Notes: generated by a model not told the origin, from the sequence alone. A stretch of 64,000 bases of DNA from Cellulomonas sp. SG140 (GCF_025770785.1 NZ_JANZLA010000005.1:252146-316145), one strand, 5' to 3'. Numbered from the stretch's first letter, positions 43,605 to 52,683 are shown. Program-made: numbers and translations.

Positions 43605-44021
43605 TCAGCGGCCGGCGTGCCGGACGCACGTCGTGGCGGTGGGTCGCACGGCCAGCCGCTCGGCCGGGATCGGCTCACCGCCGACCGCGCAGACGCCGTA
43701 GGTGCCGTCGGCCAGCCGCGCCAGTGCGGCATCGACCTCGGCCAGGGCGACGCGCGCGTCGTCGGCCAGCGCCTCCAGCTGGGCGCGCTCGAACGCGATC
43801 GTCGCGCCCTCGGGATCGTGCTCGTCGTCGACGTTCGCGCCCCGCGCCGCGTCCACCACGTCCGACCGGCTCGTCGTCACCCCGGCCAGCCGTGCCTCGA
43901 CCGCCGCGCGCAGGCGCAGCAGACGCCGGCGCGCCTCGTCGTCACCCTCGTCGCCGGCCGGCCTCACGCAGCCCAGCACAGCACGCCCGGGCCGACTGCG
44001 CCGCTGCGTCGTCGTCCTCAC
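43605..44021 (-). CDS. DksA/TraR-like protein with degenerate zinc finger
   Basis: This 138-residue protein has the layout of small DksA/TraR homologues: a coiled-coil region (ARRRLLRLRAAVEARLAG to DDARVALAEVDAALARLADGTYG) and a C-terminal finger. The finger normally reads C-x2-C...C-x2-C; here it is VCAVGG...TCVRHAG, so the second Cys is Gly and the fourth is His. Zinc binding is doubtful. Such proteins may bind RNA polymerase in the secondary channel. The gene converges on the M20 gene and diverges from the cold-shock gene. Confidence 0.85.
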   Translation of the reverse strand: MRTTTQRRSRPGRAVLGCVRPAGDEGDDEARRRLLRLRAAVEARLAGVTTSRSDVVDAARGANVDDEHDPEGATIAFERAQLEALADDARVALAEVDAALARLADGTYGVCAVGGEPIPAERLAVRPTATTCVRHAGR

Positions 44022-44122
44022 TGCGGCCCCGTGCAGGTGACCAGCGCGGTCCGGGGCGAAAACGCTGGGGCGCGGCCGGTAGCCTGGGCTCGTCTGTGTT
44101 CTTACGAGGCGAGGGGTGTTCC

Positions 44123-44506
44123 GTGCCCACCGGCAAGGTCAAGTGGTTCGACGCCGAGCGTGGTTTCGGTTTCATCGCCAGCGATGACGGCGGTGAGGTG
44201 TTCCTGCACGCCTCCGCGCTGCCCGCGGGTGTCACCGCACCCAAGCCCGGCACCAAGGTGGACTTCGGCGTGGCCGACGGGCGACGTGGCCCGCAGGCCC
44301 TGTCCGTGACGCTGCTCGACCCGGTCCCCTCCGTGGTCAAGGCGCGGCGTCGGCCGGCCGACGAGATGGCCGTGGTGGTCGAGGACCTGATCAAGGTGCT
44401 CGACAAGGTCGGCAACGACCTGCGCCGCGGCCGCTATCCCGAGAAGGAGCGCGCCACGAAGTACGCGCAGCTGCTCCGGGCGGTCGCCGACGACCTCGAG
44501 GCCTGA
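44123..44506 (+). CDS. Cold-shock domain protein with C-terminal extension
   Basis: This 127-residue protein starts with a cold-shock domain (GKVKWFDAERGFGFIASDDGGEVFLHASALP, residues 4-34). RNP1 (GFGFI) and RNP2 (VFLHAS) are intact, so it should bind single-stranded RNA or DNA. The C-terminal 55 residues (EDLIKVLDKVGNDLRRGRYPEKERATKYAQLLRAVADDLEA) form a helical domain seen in the longer actinobacterial CspB-like proteins. The start is a GTG with GAGGGG upstream; TAGCCT (44078-44083) could be the -10 box. The DUF3027 gene follows one base after the stop. Confidence 0.93.
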   Translation: MPTGKVKWFDAERGFGFIASDDGGEVFLHASALPAGVTAPKPGTKVDFGVADGRRGPQALSVTLLDPVPSVVKARRRPADEMAVVVEDLIKVLDKVGNDLRRGRYPEKERATKYAQLLRAVADDLEA

Positions 44507-44507
44507 C

Positions 44508-45512
44508 GTGGCGGCCACCAAGGACGCCGTCCTCGAGCGCGCGGTCGACCTCGCTCGCGAGGTGGCGGTCGAGCTCGCGGAGGACCCGGCGGACGTCGGC
44601 GAGTACCTCGGCGCGGTGCAGGAGGCGGAGCGCCTGGTCGCGCACCGGTTCGCCAGCCTGGCGCGCGGCTACCGCGGCTGGGAGTGGACGGTCACGGTCG
44701 CACGCGTGCCGCGCGGCCGGGTGGCGACGGTGTGCGAGGCGGAGCTGCTGCCCGGTGCCGACGCGATCCTGGCCAAGGCGTGGGTGCCGTGGTCGCAGCG
44801 GCTGCGTCCCGGCGACGTCGGCCCGGGTGACGTGCTGCCGTTCCGGCCGGACGACCCGCGCCTCGAGCCCGGGTGGACCCCCACGGGTGACGACGAGCAG
44901 GACGGCGTCGCGATCGACGAGCTGGCGCTGGCCCGCGTGCGGGTCCTCTCGCCGGTGGGCCGGGAGGAGGCCGCCGAGCGGTGGTACCGCGGCAGCCGTG
45001 GACCGACGTCACCGGGTGCGCTCGCCTCGGCGGCAGCCTGTGCGACCTGCGGGTTCATGGTGCCTGTGCAGGGTGCGCTCGGTCAGGTGTTCGCCGTGTG
45101 CGCCAACGAGTGGTCGCCGGACGACGGGCGCGTCGTCAGCCTCGACCACGGCTGCGGTGCCCACTCGGAGACGGACGTGGAGCAGCCGCCGAGCGAGTGG
45201 CCGGCCCCGGACCCGCTGATCGACGAGTCGGCGCTCGAGGTCGTGGAGCTGGCGCGCACGCACGTCTCCGCGCCGGAGTCGGCGGCCGGGCCGGAGCAGG
45301 CGCCCGAGCCGGAGCAGGAAGCCGTCCTCCCGACGGAGCCAGAGGCCGTCGTCTCGACGGAGCCCGACCTGGAGCCGGAGCCTGAGCCTGAGGTCGCACC
45401 CGTGACCGAGCCGGAACCGGAGACGCAGCCCGAGCCGCAGACCGAGCCTGAGCCGGCCACGCCGCCCGAGCCCGTCACGGACCCGGAACCGGTGACCGAG
45501 CCCGAGTCCTGA
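44508..45512 (+). CDS. DUF3027 protein with Pro-Glu tail
   Basis: This 334-residue protein belongs to the actinobacterial DUF3027 family (Rv0883c-like). The conserved core includes YRGWEWTVTVARVPRGRVATVCEAELLPG, WVPWSQRLRPGDVGPGDVLP, and CATCGFMVPVQGALGQVFAVCANEWSPDDGRVVSLDHGCGAHSETD near 180. The latter includes two pairs of Cys that could hold zinc. The last 70 residues are an acidic Pro/Glu-rich repeat (PEPEPE), probably disordered. The function is unknown. The start is a GTG right after the cold-shock stop, so the two genes are co-translated. Confidence 0.92.
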   Translation: MAATKDAVLERAVDLAREVAVELAEDPADVGEYLGAVQEAERLVAHRFASLARGYRGWEWTVTVARVPRGRVATVCEAELLPGADAILAKAWVPWSQRLRPGDVGPGDVLPFRPDDPRLEPGWTPTGDDEQDGVAIDELALARVRVLSPVGREEAAERWYRGSRGPTSPGALASAAACATCGFMVPVQGALGQVFAVCANEWSPDDGRVVSLDHGCGAHSETDVEQPPSEWPAPDPLIDESALEVVELARTHVSAPESAAGPEQAPEPEQEAVLPTEPEAVVSTEPDLEPEPEPEVAPVTEPEPETQPEPQTEPEPATPPEPVTDPEPVTEPES

Positions 45513-45531
45513 CCGCCCCGGCGTCCTCGTC

Positions 45532-48500
45532 ATGACCGTCGACGCCTTCGACACCGCACGCCTGCGGGCGGCGGTGCTCACCGCCTGGCGCTCCTCACCG
45601 GCACGCCTGCGGGAGGACGCCAACACCGAGGAGGACCACGCCCGCGGCTACTACCGCGACCGCGTCGTCGTCGAGCTGGCGCAGAACGCCGCGGACGCCG
45701 CGACGCGCGCGGGGGTGCCCGGCCGGCTGCTGCTGCGGCTCGACCACGCGGACGACGGCACGGCGGTGCTGGTCGCGGCCAACACGGGCGCGCCGCTCGA
45801 CGCCGTCGGCGTCGCGTCCCTCTCCTCGATGCGGGCGTCGGCCAAGCGTCCGGAGGCCGGTCTCGCGCACACGGGGGTGGTCGGACGGTTCGGCGTGGGC
45901 TTCGCGGCTGTGCGGGCGGTGTCCGACGAGGTGGACGTGCTGTCCACCAGCGGCGGGGTGCGGTTCTCGCTGGCCGACACCCGCTCGGCGCTGACCGCCG
46001 CGGCACAGGCGCTGCCCGAGCTCGAGCAGGAGGTCCGTCGTCGGGACGGGTCGTTGCCTGCCCTGCGGCTGCCGTGGCCGGCGGAGGGCCGGCCGCCGCT
46101 GGGCTACGACACCGCGGTGGTGCTGCACCTGCGCGACGAGGTGGCGGCCGACGAGGTGCGCGGCCTGCTGGACGAGGTGGACGACGCCCTGCTGATCGCG
46201 CTGCCGGGGCTCGTCGAGATCCTCGTCGAGGTCCCGGACGCCGCGCCGCGCCGCATCGCGGACGTGACGGAGCGCTGGGTGCTGTCGAGCGCCGAGGGTG
46301 AGGTACCGCTCGCGCTCGTGGCCGGCCGGCCTGTCGAGGAGCGGTCGGCGCGGTCGTGGCGGGTGACGTGGGGTGTGCCGCGCGCGGCCGGATCGGGCGG
46401 TCCGCAGCGGCCGGTGACGTGGCGGCACGTCGTGCACGCACCGACGGCCACGGACGACCCGATCACGGTCCCCGCGCTGCTGGTCGCCACCCTGCCGCTG
46501 GACCCGACACGTCGGCACGTCGCGCTGGGGCCGCTCGCCGACGCGGTCCTCGAGCACGCCGCCGAGGCCTACGCCCGGCTCGCCGAGCTGCTCGCGCAGG
46601 ACGGTCACGAGCCGCTGGCCCTGGTCCCGGTCGGCCTGCCCGCCGGTGCGCTCGACTCCCGCCTGCACCAGCACCTGGTGACCCGGCTGGCCGGAACCCC
46701 TCTGCTGCGGTCGGCGGGCGGTGCGCGACTGGTGGCACCGGACTCCGCGGTCGCGGTGGACGGGCCGCAGGGCGTGGAGACGGCGCTCGGGCGGCTGGTG
46801 CCGGGCCTGGTGACCGTGCCGGTCGGGCTGGCGGCCCAGGCCCGGACCCTCGGCGTCGACCTCGTGCCGCTGTCCGACCTGGTCGAGGGCCTGCCGGCGG
46901 TGCGCGACGCCGACTGGGCGGCGGTGTACGCGGGGCTGGACGCCGTGGCGTCGGACGGCCGGACCCGAGAGGCGCTCGCGGGGCTGCCGGTGCCGCTGGC
47001 CGACGGACGAGTCGTGCGGGGGCCGCGCGGTGCGGTGCTGCTGCCCGCCGGGGCGGCCGACCGGCTGGAGCCGACCACGCTGGAGTCGCTGGCGCGCTGG
47101 GGCCTGCGCGTGGTGGATCCCGGCGCCGCACACCCGCTCCTCGAGCGTCTCGGCGCCACCGCGCCGGACCTGGCTGCTCTCCTGGCGCACGACGCCGTGC
47201 GGCTGGCGGTGCTGGCGCAGGCCGACGACGACGACCTCGACGTCGCGGACGAGGTGACCGACGCCGTGCTCGACCTGGTCGGCGCGGTGCTGGCCGACGG
47301 CGGCCGGCCGCCGACGGCACCCTGGCTCGGCCTGCTGACGCTCCCCGCCGCCGACGGTGAGCCGACCCCCGCCCACGGCCTGGTGCTCCCCGGCTCGGCG
47401 GCCTCGCACCTGCTCGACGACCGCGTGCTGGCCCCGGTCGACGTGGCGACGGTCGAGCGCTGGGGTGCGGAGGCCCTCACCGCGGTCGGCGTCCGTGCCG
47501 ACCTGGTGCTGGTCCCGGTCGACGGCGTGCTGGCCGATCCCGCCGCGCTGGACCCCGAGGCGACGGACGCCGCGACCCTCGCCGCGCAGTCGCTGGACGC
47601 CTGGCCCGACTACCTCGCGGACCTCGGCGAGCACCTCGGTCCCGGTGCGTACGTGGGCGACCTGGTGGCCGTGGCCGATCTCGACGCGGTCGCCGACGAC
47701 TCCTGGCCGGCGGTGCTGGACCGCCTCGCCGGCGAACCGGCGCTGCGTGCGGCGCTGCTCGACCCGGTGCGGGACGAGCACGGCCGCCGCGCAGAGCCCT
47801 ACACCGCCTGGTGGCTGCGCACGCGCAGCGGACTGGTGACCGGCGGCCCGTTCGCGTTGCCGTCGGGCGCGGACGAGGGCGCGACCGCGACGAGCCTCGA
47901 GCCCGACGGCACGGGACCGTCGGCGCCGTCGCGCACCCCGGTCGACGACGCGGTGCGCACGCTGCTGCCACCCGTCCCGGAGGCGCTGGCCGAGGTGGAC
48001 ACCGCCGTGCTGCGCGTGCTCGGCGGGGTGGCCACCCTCGCCGAGCTCGACGCCGACGGCTGGGTGCCGGTGCTCGACGGCCTGCCGAGCGGTCGTGGCG
48101 TCGACCCGGCTGTCGCTGTGACCGTGTGGCGCGCCCTCGCCGCACTCGCGGGCGCCGACGGGCCGCCGGTGGCGCCGGAGCGGGTGCCGGCACTCGTGGC
48201 GGCCGACCGGGTGGCCGCCGTCCACGTCGAGGACGCCGCCGTGGCGGACTCGCCGCAGTGGCTGCAGAGGGTGGACGTCGCCGCGATGGTCCCGGCCCCG
48301 CCGACGCAGGCGCTGGCGCTGGCCGGTCTGCTGGACCTGCCGCTCGCCTCCGACCTGACAGCGGGCGAGGTGGACGAGGACGACGCGGTCGAGCAGCCGG
48401 TCCCCGTCGCCGCACGGGCGCTGGTGGACGGACCCAGCACCTGGTGGGAGCACGAGGACCTGCGCGTCGACGGTGCGGCGGTGGACTGGTGGGTGGACGC

Positions 48501-48663
48501 CGACGGCGGTCTGCACGCGACCACGCTGGCCGGGCTGGCCGCCGCGCTGGCGCAGGTCAGCGGGCGGTGGTCGAGGCGATGGGCGCTGGAGACGGTGCTG
48601 ACCGAGCCGGGTCGGGCGGCCGAGGTGCGCCTCGGCGAGGCGTCGGAGTCGGGCCCGGCCTGA
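45532..48663 (+). CDS. Sacsin-like ATP-binding protein (HATPase type)
   Basis: This 1,043-residue cytoplasmic protein has an N-terminal GHKL ATPase fold: YRDRVVVELAQNAADAATRAG (N box, residues 42-62) and VVGRFGVGFAAVRAVSDEVDVLS (115-137). The usual DxGxG adenine-binding motif reads AANTGAP here. The rest is Ala, Val and Asp rich with no recognisable domain. Related actinobacterial proteins resemble the sacsin/HSP90-like repair chaperones; the client is unknown. It follows DUF3027 after 19 bases and is probably one transcript with csp and DUF3027. Confidence 0.85.
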   Translation: MTVDAFDTARLRAAVLTAWRSSPARLREDANTEEDHARGYYRDRVVVELAQNAADAATRAGVPGRLLLRLDHADDGTAVLVAANTGAPLDAVGVASLSSMRASAKRPEAGLAHTGVVGRFGVGFAAVRAVSDEVDVLSTSGGVRFSLADTRSALTAAAQALPELEQEVRRRDGSLPALRLPWPAEGRPPLGYDTAVVLHLRDEVAADEVRGLLDEVDDALLIALPGLVEILVEVPDAAPRRIADVTERWVLSSAEGEVPLALVAGRPVEERSARSWRVTWGVPRAAGSGGPQRPVTWRHVVHAPTATDDPITVPALLVATLPLDPTRRHVALGPLADAVLEHAAEAYARLAELLAQDGHEPLALVPVGLPAGALDSRLHQHLVTRLAGTPLLRSAGGARLVAPDSAVAVDGPQGVETALGRLVPGLVTVPVGLAAQARTLGVDLVPLSDLVEGLPAVRDADWAAVYAGLDAVASDGRTREALAGLPVPLADGRVVRGPRGAVLLPAGAADRLEPTTLESLARWGLRVVDPGAAHPLLERLGATAPDLAALLAHDAVRLAVLAQADDDDLDVADEVTDAVLDLVGAVLADGGRPPTAPWLGLLTLPAADGEPTPAHGLVLPGSAASHLLDDRVLAPVDVATVERWGAEALTAVGVRADLVLVPVDGVLADPAALDPEATDAATLAAQSLDAWPDYLADLGEHLGPGAYVGDLVAVADLDAVADDSWPAVLDRLAGEPALRAALLDPVRDEHGRRAEPYTAWWLRTRSGLVTGGPFALPSGADEGATATSLEPDGTGPSAPSRTPVDDAVRTLLPPVPEALAEVDTAVLRVLGGVATLAELDADGWVPVLDGLPSGRGVDPAVAVTVWRALAALAGADGPPVAPERVPALVAADRVAAVHVEDAAVADSPQWLQRVDVAAMVPAPPTQALALAGLLDLPLASDLTAGEVDEDDAVEQPVPVAARALVDGPSTWWEHEDLRVDGAAVDWWVDADGGLHATTLAGLAAALAQVSGRWSRRWALETVLTEPGRAAEVRLGEASESGPA

Positions 48664-48693
48664 CGGCCGGCCGTGTCGACCCGCCCGGGCGGA

Positions 48694-48957
48694 TCAGCCC
48701 TGGTCGCGCCGCATCCGGCGGCCCAGCGCGTCGTGCCGTCCGGCCCATGCCCGCCCCGCCACGCCCAGCACGAGCCCCGTGACGCACACCGCGACCGGCG
48801 TCCACCCGGTGCGCCCGAGGGCGGCCAGCACGACGGTGACCAGCAGCCCGACCGCCCACAGCACCATCCCGCCGAGCGCCACCCGGGCGAGGTCCACCTC
48901 GAGCGGCCGGGTCGGCGCCGACGGGTCCACGGGCTGCGCGGGCTGCTCGGTCGGCAC
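48694..48957 (-). CDS. DUF2530 membrane protein
   Basis: This 87-residue protein has two transmembrane helices (about residues 27-47 and 52-70) and a short basic C-terminus (GRHDALGRRMRRDQG). The N-terminal PLEVDLARVALGGMVLWAVGLLV pattern fits DUF2530, an actinobacterial family of unknown function often near DUF3027 and serC. It converges on the sacsin-like gene and diverges from the permease gene. Confidence 0.85.
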   Translation of the reverse strand: MPTEQPAQPVDPSAPTRPLEVDLARVALGGMVLWAVGLLVTVVLAALGRTGWTPVAVCVTGLVLGVAGRAWAGRHDALGRRMRRDQG

Positions 48958-49051
48958 CGTCCGACCCTATGCCGCCGCGCTCGTGTTACGGCTGCGTGAA
49001 CCCTCTCGGACACCCACGGGACGGTGCGCACACTTCTGCCACACTTCGCCC

Positions 49052-50518
49052 ATGGCATCCCCCCGTACCACCGACGAGGCGCCGACGCGTAGCGAGAAGC
49101 CCCTCAACCCCCTCGACCGCTACTTCCACATCACGGAGCGCGGCTCGACCATCGGCACCGAGATCCGCGGCGGTCTGGTGACCTTCTTCACGATGGCCTA
49201 CATCATCGTGCTCAACCCGATCATCCTCGGTGGCAAGGACGCCACGGGTCAGGCACTGGCCGCTCCGGCCACCATCGCGGCGACGACGGCGCTGGTCGCC
49301 GGCGTCATGACCATCCTCATGGGCGTGTGGGCCAACTTCCCGCTGGCCCTGGCCACCGGCCTCGGCATCAACGCGGTGGTGGCCTTCTCCATCGCCGTGC
49401 TGCCGAAGATGGCGTGGCAGGACGCGATGGGCATCGTCGTCCTCGAGGGCATCATCATCACGGTCCTGGTGCTCACCGGGTTCCGGCAGGCCGTGTTCAA
49501 CGCGGTGCCGACGTGGCTGAAGACGGCCATCAGCGTGGGCATCGGCCTGTTCATCGCCTTCATCGGCGTCGTGGACTCCGGCTTCGTCCGCGTGCCGCCG
49601 GGCGCGGCCACCCCGGTGGAGCTCGGCCAGTTCGGCTCGCTGTCGACGTGGCCCGTCCTGGTGTTCGTCATCGGCCTGGTGCTGATGGTGGTCCTGCTGG
49701 TGAAGAAGGTCCGCGGGGCGATCCTCATCTCGATCCTCAGCACCACGGTCCTGGGCATCGTGGTCGAGGCGGTCGGCAAGCTCGGCTTCGCCACCGACAA
49801 GAACCCGGGCGGCTGGAAGTCGACCGTCCCGTCGTTCCCCAAGACGATCGTCGACGCGCCGAACTTCTCGCTGCTGGGCCACTTCTCCCTGTTCGGCGCG
49901 TTCTCCAAGATCGGCGCGATCACGGCGATCGTCCTGGTGTTCTCGCTGCTGCTGTCGGACTTCTTCGACACGATGGGCACGATGGTCGCCATCGGCTCCG
50001 AGGCCGGCCTGAACGACGAGAACGGCAACCCGCCGAAGACCCGCGAGATCCTGATCGTCGACTCCCTCGCCGCCGTCGCCGGTGGCATGGGCGGCGTCTC
50101 GAGCAACACGGCCTACATCGAGTCGGCGTCCGGCGTCGGTGACGGTGCACGCACCGGACTGGCGGCGATCGTCACCGGCATCGCCTTCCTGCTGTCGACC
50201 TTCCTCGCGCCCCTGGTCGCCGTGATCCCGTCGGAGGCCGCGGCCCCGGCGCTCGTCGTCGTCGGCTTCCTCATGGTCACGCAGGTGCTCGACATCGACT
50301 GGAAGTCCTTCGAGGTCGCCATCCCGGCGTTCTTCACGATGATCCTGATGCCGTTCACCTACTCGATCACCGCGGGCATCGGCGCGGGCGTGATCATGTA
50401 CGTGATCCTGCAGGCGGTGGTGGGCAAGGCCCGCAAGATCCACCCGCTGATGTGGCTGATCACGGCGCTGTTCGTCCTGTACTTCATCCGCGGGCCGCTC
50501 CAGTCCTGGGTCGGCTGA
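49052..50518 (+). CDS. NCS2 family nucleobase permease (AzgA-like)
   Basis: This 488-residue permease has about 12-14 helices. FFTMAYIIVLNPIIL near residue 46, TGLGINAVVAFSI near 105, and SLLLSDFFDTMGTMVAIGSEAGL near 305, with EILIVDSLAAVAGGMGGVSSNTAYIESASGVGDGART, are the family signatures of adenine/guanine/hypoxanthine importers. It should bring purine bases into the cell with protons. No purine riboswitch is visible in the 94-base leader, and no clear ribosome-binding site is seen at the ATG at 49052. A hairpin terminator follows the stop. Confidence 0.94.
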   Translation: MASPRTTDEAPTRSEKPLNPLDRYFHITERGSTIGTEIRGGLVTFFTMAYIIVLNPIILGGKDATGQALAAPATIAATTALVAGVMTILMGVWANFPLALATGLGINAVVAFSIAVLPKMAWQDAMGIVVLEGIIITVLVLTGFRQAVFNAVPTWLKTAISVGIGLFIAFIGVVDSGFVRVPPGAATPVELGQFGSLSTWPVLVFVIGLVLMVVLLVKKVRGAILISILSTTVLGIVVEAVGKLGFATDKNPGGWKSTVPSFPKTIVDAPNFSLLGHFSLFGAFSKIGAITAIVLVFSLLLSDFFDTMGTMVAIGSEAGLNDENGNPPKTREILIVDSLAAVAGGMGGVSSNTAYIESASGVGDGARTGLAAIVTGIAFLLSTFLAPLVAVIPSEAAAPALVVVGFLMVTQVLDIDWKSFEVAIPAFFTMILMPFTYSITAGIGAGVIMYVILQAVVGKARKIHPLMWLITALFVLYFIRGPLQSWVG

Positions 50519-50534
50519 ACGCTTCCCGCTCCGC

Positions 50535-50571
50535 CCACGGGCCGGACTCCCTCGAGGGGTCCGGCCCGTGG
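50535..50571 (+). terminator. Terminator after the NCS2 permease gene
   Basis: CCACGGGCCGGAC (50535-50547) pairs with GTCCGGCCCGTGG (50559-50571). Inner bases TCC and GGG extend the stem. Confidence 0.8.
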
Positions 50572-50705
50572 CGTCTCGCCGTCCGGGTGCCGTCGTGCCA
50601 CCCCGTCGTGACCACCGCGCCCGGGGCGTTTCGCCCGCTTTCCCGCGATGCGGCCGACAGCCCGCTGGTTAGGGTGAGGAGCCCCTGACGAGCAAGGAGA
50701 CCGGC

Positions 50706-52031
50706 GTGCGCATCAGTGTCATCGGCTGCGGCTACCTCGGCGCGGTGCACGCCGCGTGCATGACCGTCCTCGGCCACGAGGTGGTGGGCATCGACGTCGA
50801 CGAGGCGAAGATCGAGGCGCTGCGGGCCGGCCGTGCGCCCTTCTTCGAGCCGGGCCTGCCCGAGCTGCTCGCGCAGGCGGAGGCCACCGGCAGGCTGACG
50901 TTCAGCACGTCGATGTCGGACGCGTCCGGCGCGGACGTGCACTTCATCTGCGTGGGGACCCCGCAGATGCACGGCGAGTTCCGCGCCGACCTCACCTACG
51001 TCGACGCCGCGGTCACCGCGCTGGCCCCCTACCTGCGGGCGGGCGACGTGGTGGCCGGCAAGTCGACGGTCCCGGTCGGGACCGCGGAAAGGGTGGCCCG
51101 CGTGCTGGCGCCGTCCGGCGCCGTGCTCGTCTGGAACCCGGAGTTCCTGCGGGAGGGCTTCGCGGTCCAGGACACGCTGCACCCGGACCGCCTGGTCTAC
51201 GGCCTGCCGACGGACGACGAGGGCGTCGCCACCGCCGCGGGGGAGAAGGCCCGCGGGGTGCTCGACGAGGTCTACGCGAAGCCCCTGGCGGACGGCACCC
51301 CGCTGGTGGTGACCGACCTGGCCACCGCCCAGCTGGTCAAGGTGGCGGCCAACTCGTTCCTCGCCACCAAGATCAGCTTCATCAACGCGATGGCGGAGCT
51401 GTGCGAGGCGACCGGTGCCGACGTCACCCGGCTGGCCGACGCGATCGGCTACGACCCCCGGATCGGCCGGAAGTTCCTCAACGCCGGCCTCGGCTTCGGC
51501 GGTGGCTGCCTGCCCAAGGACATCCGCGCCTTCATGGCGCGGGCCGGTGAGCTGGGCGTGTCCGACGCGCTGGGCTTCCTCCGCGAGATCGACTCGATCA
51601 ACATGCGCCGCCGGGTGCGCGTGGTGGACCTGGCGCGGGAGGTCTGCCACGGCTCGATCGTCGGCCGGACCGTGGCCGTGCTGGGCGCCGCCTTCAAGCC
51701 CGACTCCGACGACGTGCGGGACTCGCCGGCACTGAGCGTCGCGGCGCAGATGCAGCTGCAGGGTGCGCACGTCACCGTGACCGACCCGCAGGCCATCGAG
51801 AACGCCCGGGCCAAGTGGCCGGACCTGCGGTTCGCCGTCGACCCGCTCGAGGCGGCCGCCGAGGCCGACGTGGTGCTGCTGGCGACGGAGTGGCCGGAGT
51901 ACCGCGACCTCGACCCGGACGAGCTCGGTGCCGTGGTGGCGCACAAGCGGATCCTCGACGGCCGCAACGTGCTCGATCCGGCGCGGTGGCGCGCGGCGGG
52001 CTGGACCTACCGGGCGCTCGGCAGGCCCTGA
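50706..52031 (+). CDS. ugd: UDP-glucose 6-dehydrogenase
   Basis: This enzyme oxidises UDP-glucose to UDP-glucuronate with two NAD+ and supplies glycans and exopolysaccharides. The 441 residues contain the N-terminal Rossmann motif VIGCGYLGAVHA (residues 5-16), FEPGLPELL near 47, CVGTP, KSTVPVGT, the WNPEFLREG block, a Lys in VKVAANSFLATKISFINAMAELCE near 222, and the catalytic GFGGGCLPKD with Cys268. The GTG start follows AAGGAG. The -10-like TAGGGT lies at 50670-50675. The next genes on this strand (DUF4012, LAXTG protein) could be part of surface biology. Confidence 0.95.
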   Translation: MRISVIGCGYLGAVHAACMTVLGHEVVGIDVDEAKIEALRAGRAPFFEPGLPELLAQAEATGRLTFSTSMSDASGADVHFICVGTPQMHGEFRADLTYVDAAVTALAPYLRAGDVVAGKSTVPVGTAERVARVLAPSGAVLVWNPEFLREGFAVQDTLHPDRLVYGLPTDDEGVATAAGEKARGVLDEVYAKPLADGTPLVVTDLATAQLVKVAANSFLATKISFINAMAELCEATGADVTRLADAIGYDPRIGRKFLNAGLGFGGGCLPKDIRAFMARAGELGVSDALGFLREIDSINMRRRVRVVDLAREVCHGSIVGRTVAVLGAAFKPDSDDVRDSPALSVAAQMQLQGAHVTVTDPQAIENARAKWPDLRFAVDPLEAAAEADVVLLATEWPEYRDLDPDELGAVVAHKRILDGRNVLDPARWRAAGWTYRALGRP

Positions 52032-52067
52032 CCGAGCGCTGCTCAGCGGGAGCTGACCAGCTGCCGC

Positions 52068-52601
52068 TCAGCTCCCGCCCAGCAGCAGCTGGACGCAGAG
52101 CATCTGGTCGCCGTCGTGCGTGCAGGCCACGGCGGTCTCCGTGATCGTCCGGTCGAGGATGTCCGCACGCTGCCGCGTCGACGCCATCCAGGTCGTCACC
52201 ACGGCGACCGGGCGCTCGGCGGCGCGGCTGAGGTTCTCCCGCATGACGACCGCCTGCGGGCAGGACTGCCGCACGTCGTCGAGCGGGGCGTGCTCCAGCC
52301 GCTGCCCGATGAGCAGGTCGGCGCGCTGCGCGGCGGCCGCGCGTGCGCACGTGGCGTCGGCGAGCGGCGCCATGCCGGCGTGCCGGCGCTGCTCGTCCAC
52401 CGCGGCGCGCAGCTGCGCGGCGTAGGCGTCGGGGTCGGTGCTCGCCTGGGACAGCGGCGTCCGGGTCCACGGCAGCGCGGCGTCCCCGGCCGGGTGCGCC
52501 AGCACCCAGCCGACCAGCACGAGCGCGCCGGCCACCGCCAGGGCGATGGTCAGCGTCGTCGCTCCGCGGACGCGACGCAGCGCCGGGGGAGGGGCGGCCA
52601 C
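52068..52601 (-). CDS. CAP-domain (SCP/PR-1-like) membrane-anchored protein
   Basis: This 177-residue protein has an N-terminal transmembrane segment (TLTIALAVAGALVLVGWVLA, about residues 16-35), then a CAP-like domain with AVDEQRRHAGMAPLADATCARAAAAQRADLLIGQRLEHAP and ENLSRAAERPVAVVTTWMAS, the spacing of SCP proteins. The C-terminus carries paired Cys (AVACTHDGDQMLCVQ). Family members are secreted and of varied or unknown activity. It converges on ugd. Confidence 0.8.
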   Translation of the reverse strand: MAAPPPALRRVRGATTLTIALAVAGALVLVGWVLAHPAGDAALPWTRTPLSQASTDPDAYAAQLRAAVDEQRRHAGMAPLADATCARAAAAQRADLLIGQRLEHAPLDDVRQSCPQAVVMRENLSRAAERPVAVVTTWMASTRQRADILDRTITETAVACTHDGDQMLCVQLLLGGS

Positions 52602-52669
52602 GCGGTCAGCGTACGCAGCGCGTCACGAGGTGTGGCGTGAGCGAAAAGTCGTTCGCCCAGGTAATGAGA

Positions 52670-52683
52670 TAGACTAACGACCA
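52670..52683 (+). promoter_or_regulatory. Leaderless promoter of marR
   Basis: TAGACT (52670-52675), then seven bases, then the ATG at 52683. There is no ribosome-binding site between. GTCGTT (52648-52653) and AACGAC (52676-52681) form an inverted pair spanning the -10 box and could be the operator of the MarR protein. Confidence 0.6.

Noticed and set aside
45595..48516. 973-codon minus-strand frame opposite the sacsin-like ATPase gene
   Set aside because: Shadow of a confirmed plus-strand gene; Arg/His/Gln-rich and without domain signals.
48958..49051. Purine riboswitch before the NCS2 permease gene
   Set aside because: The 94-base leader has no three-way-junction pattern or conserved loop bases.
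48986..50443. Minus-strand frame over the NCS2 permease gene
   Set aside because: Asp/His/Arg-rich antisense of membrane-helix codons; no support as a gene.
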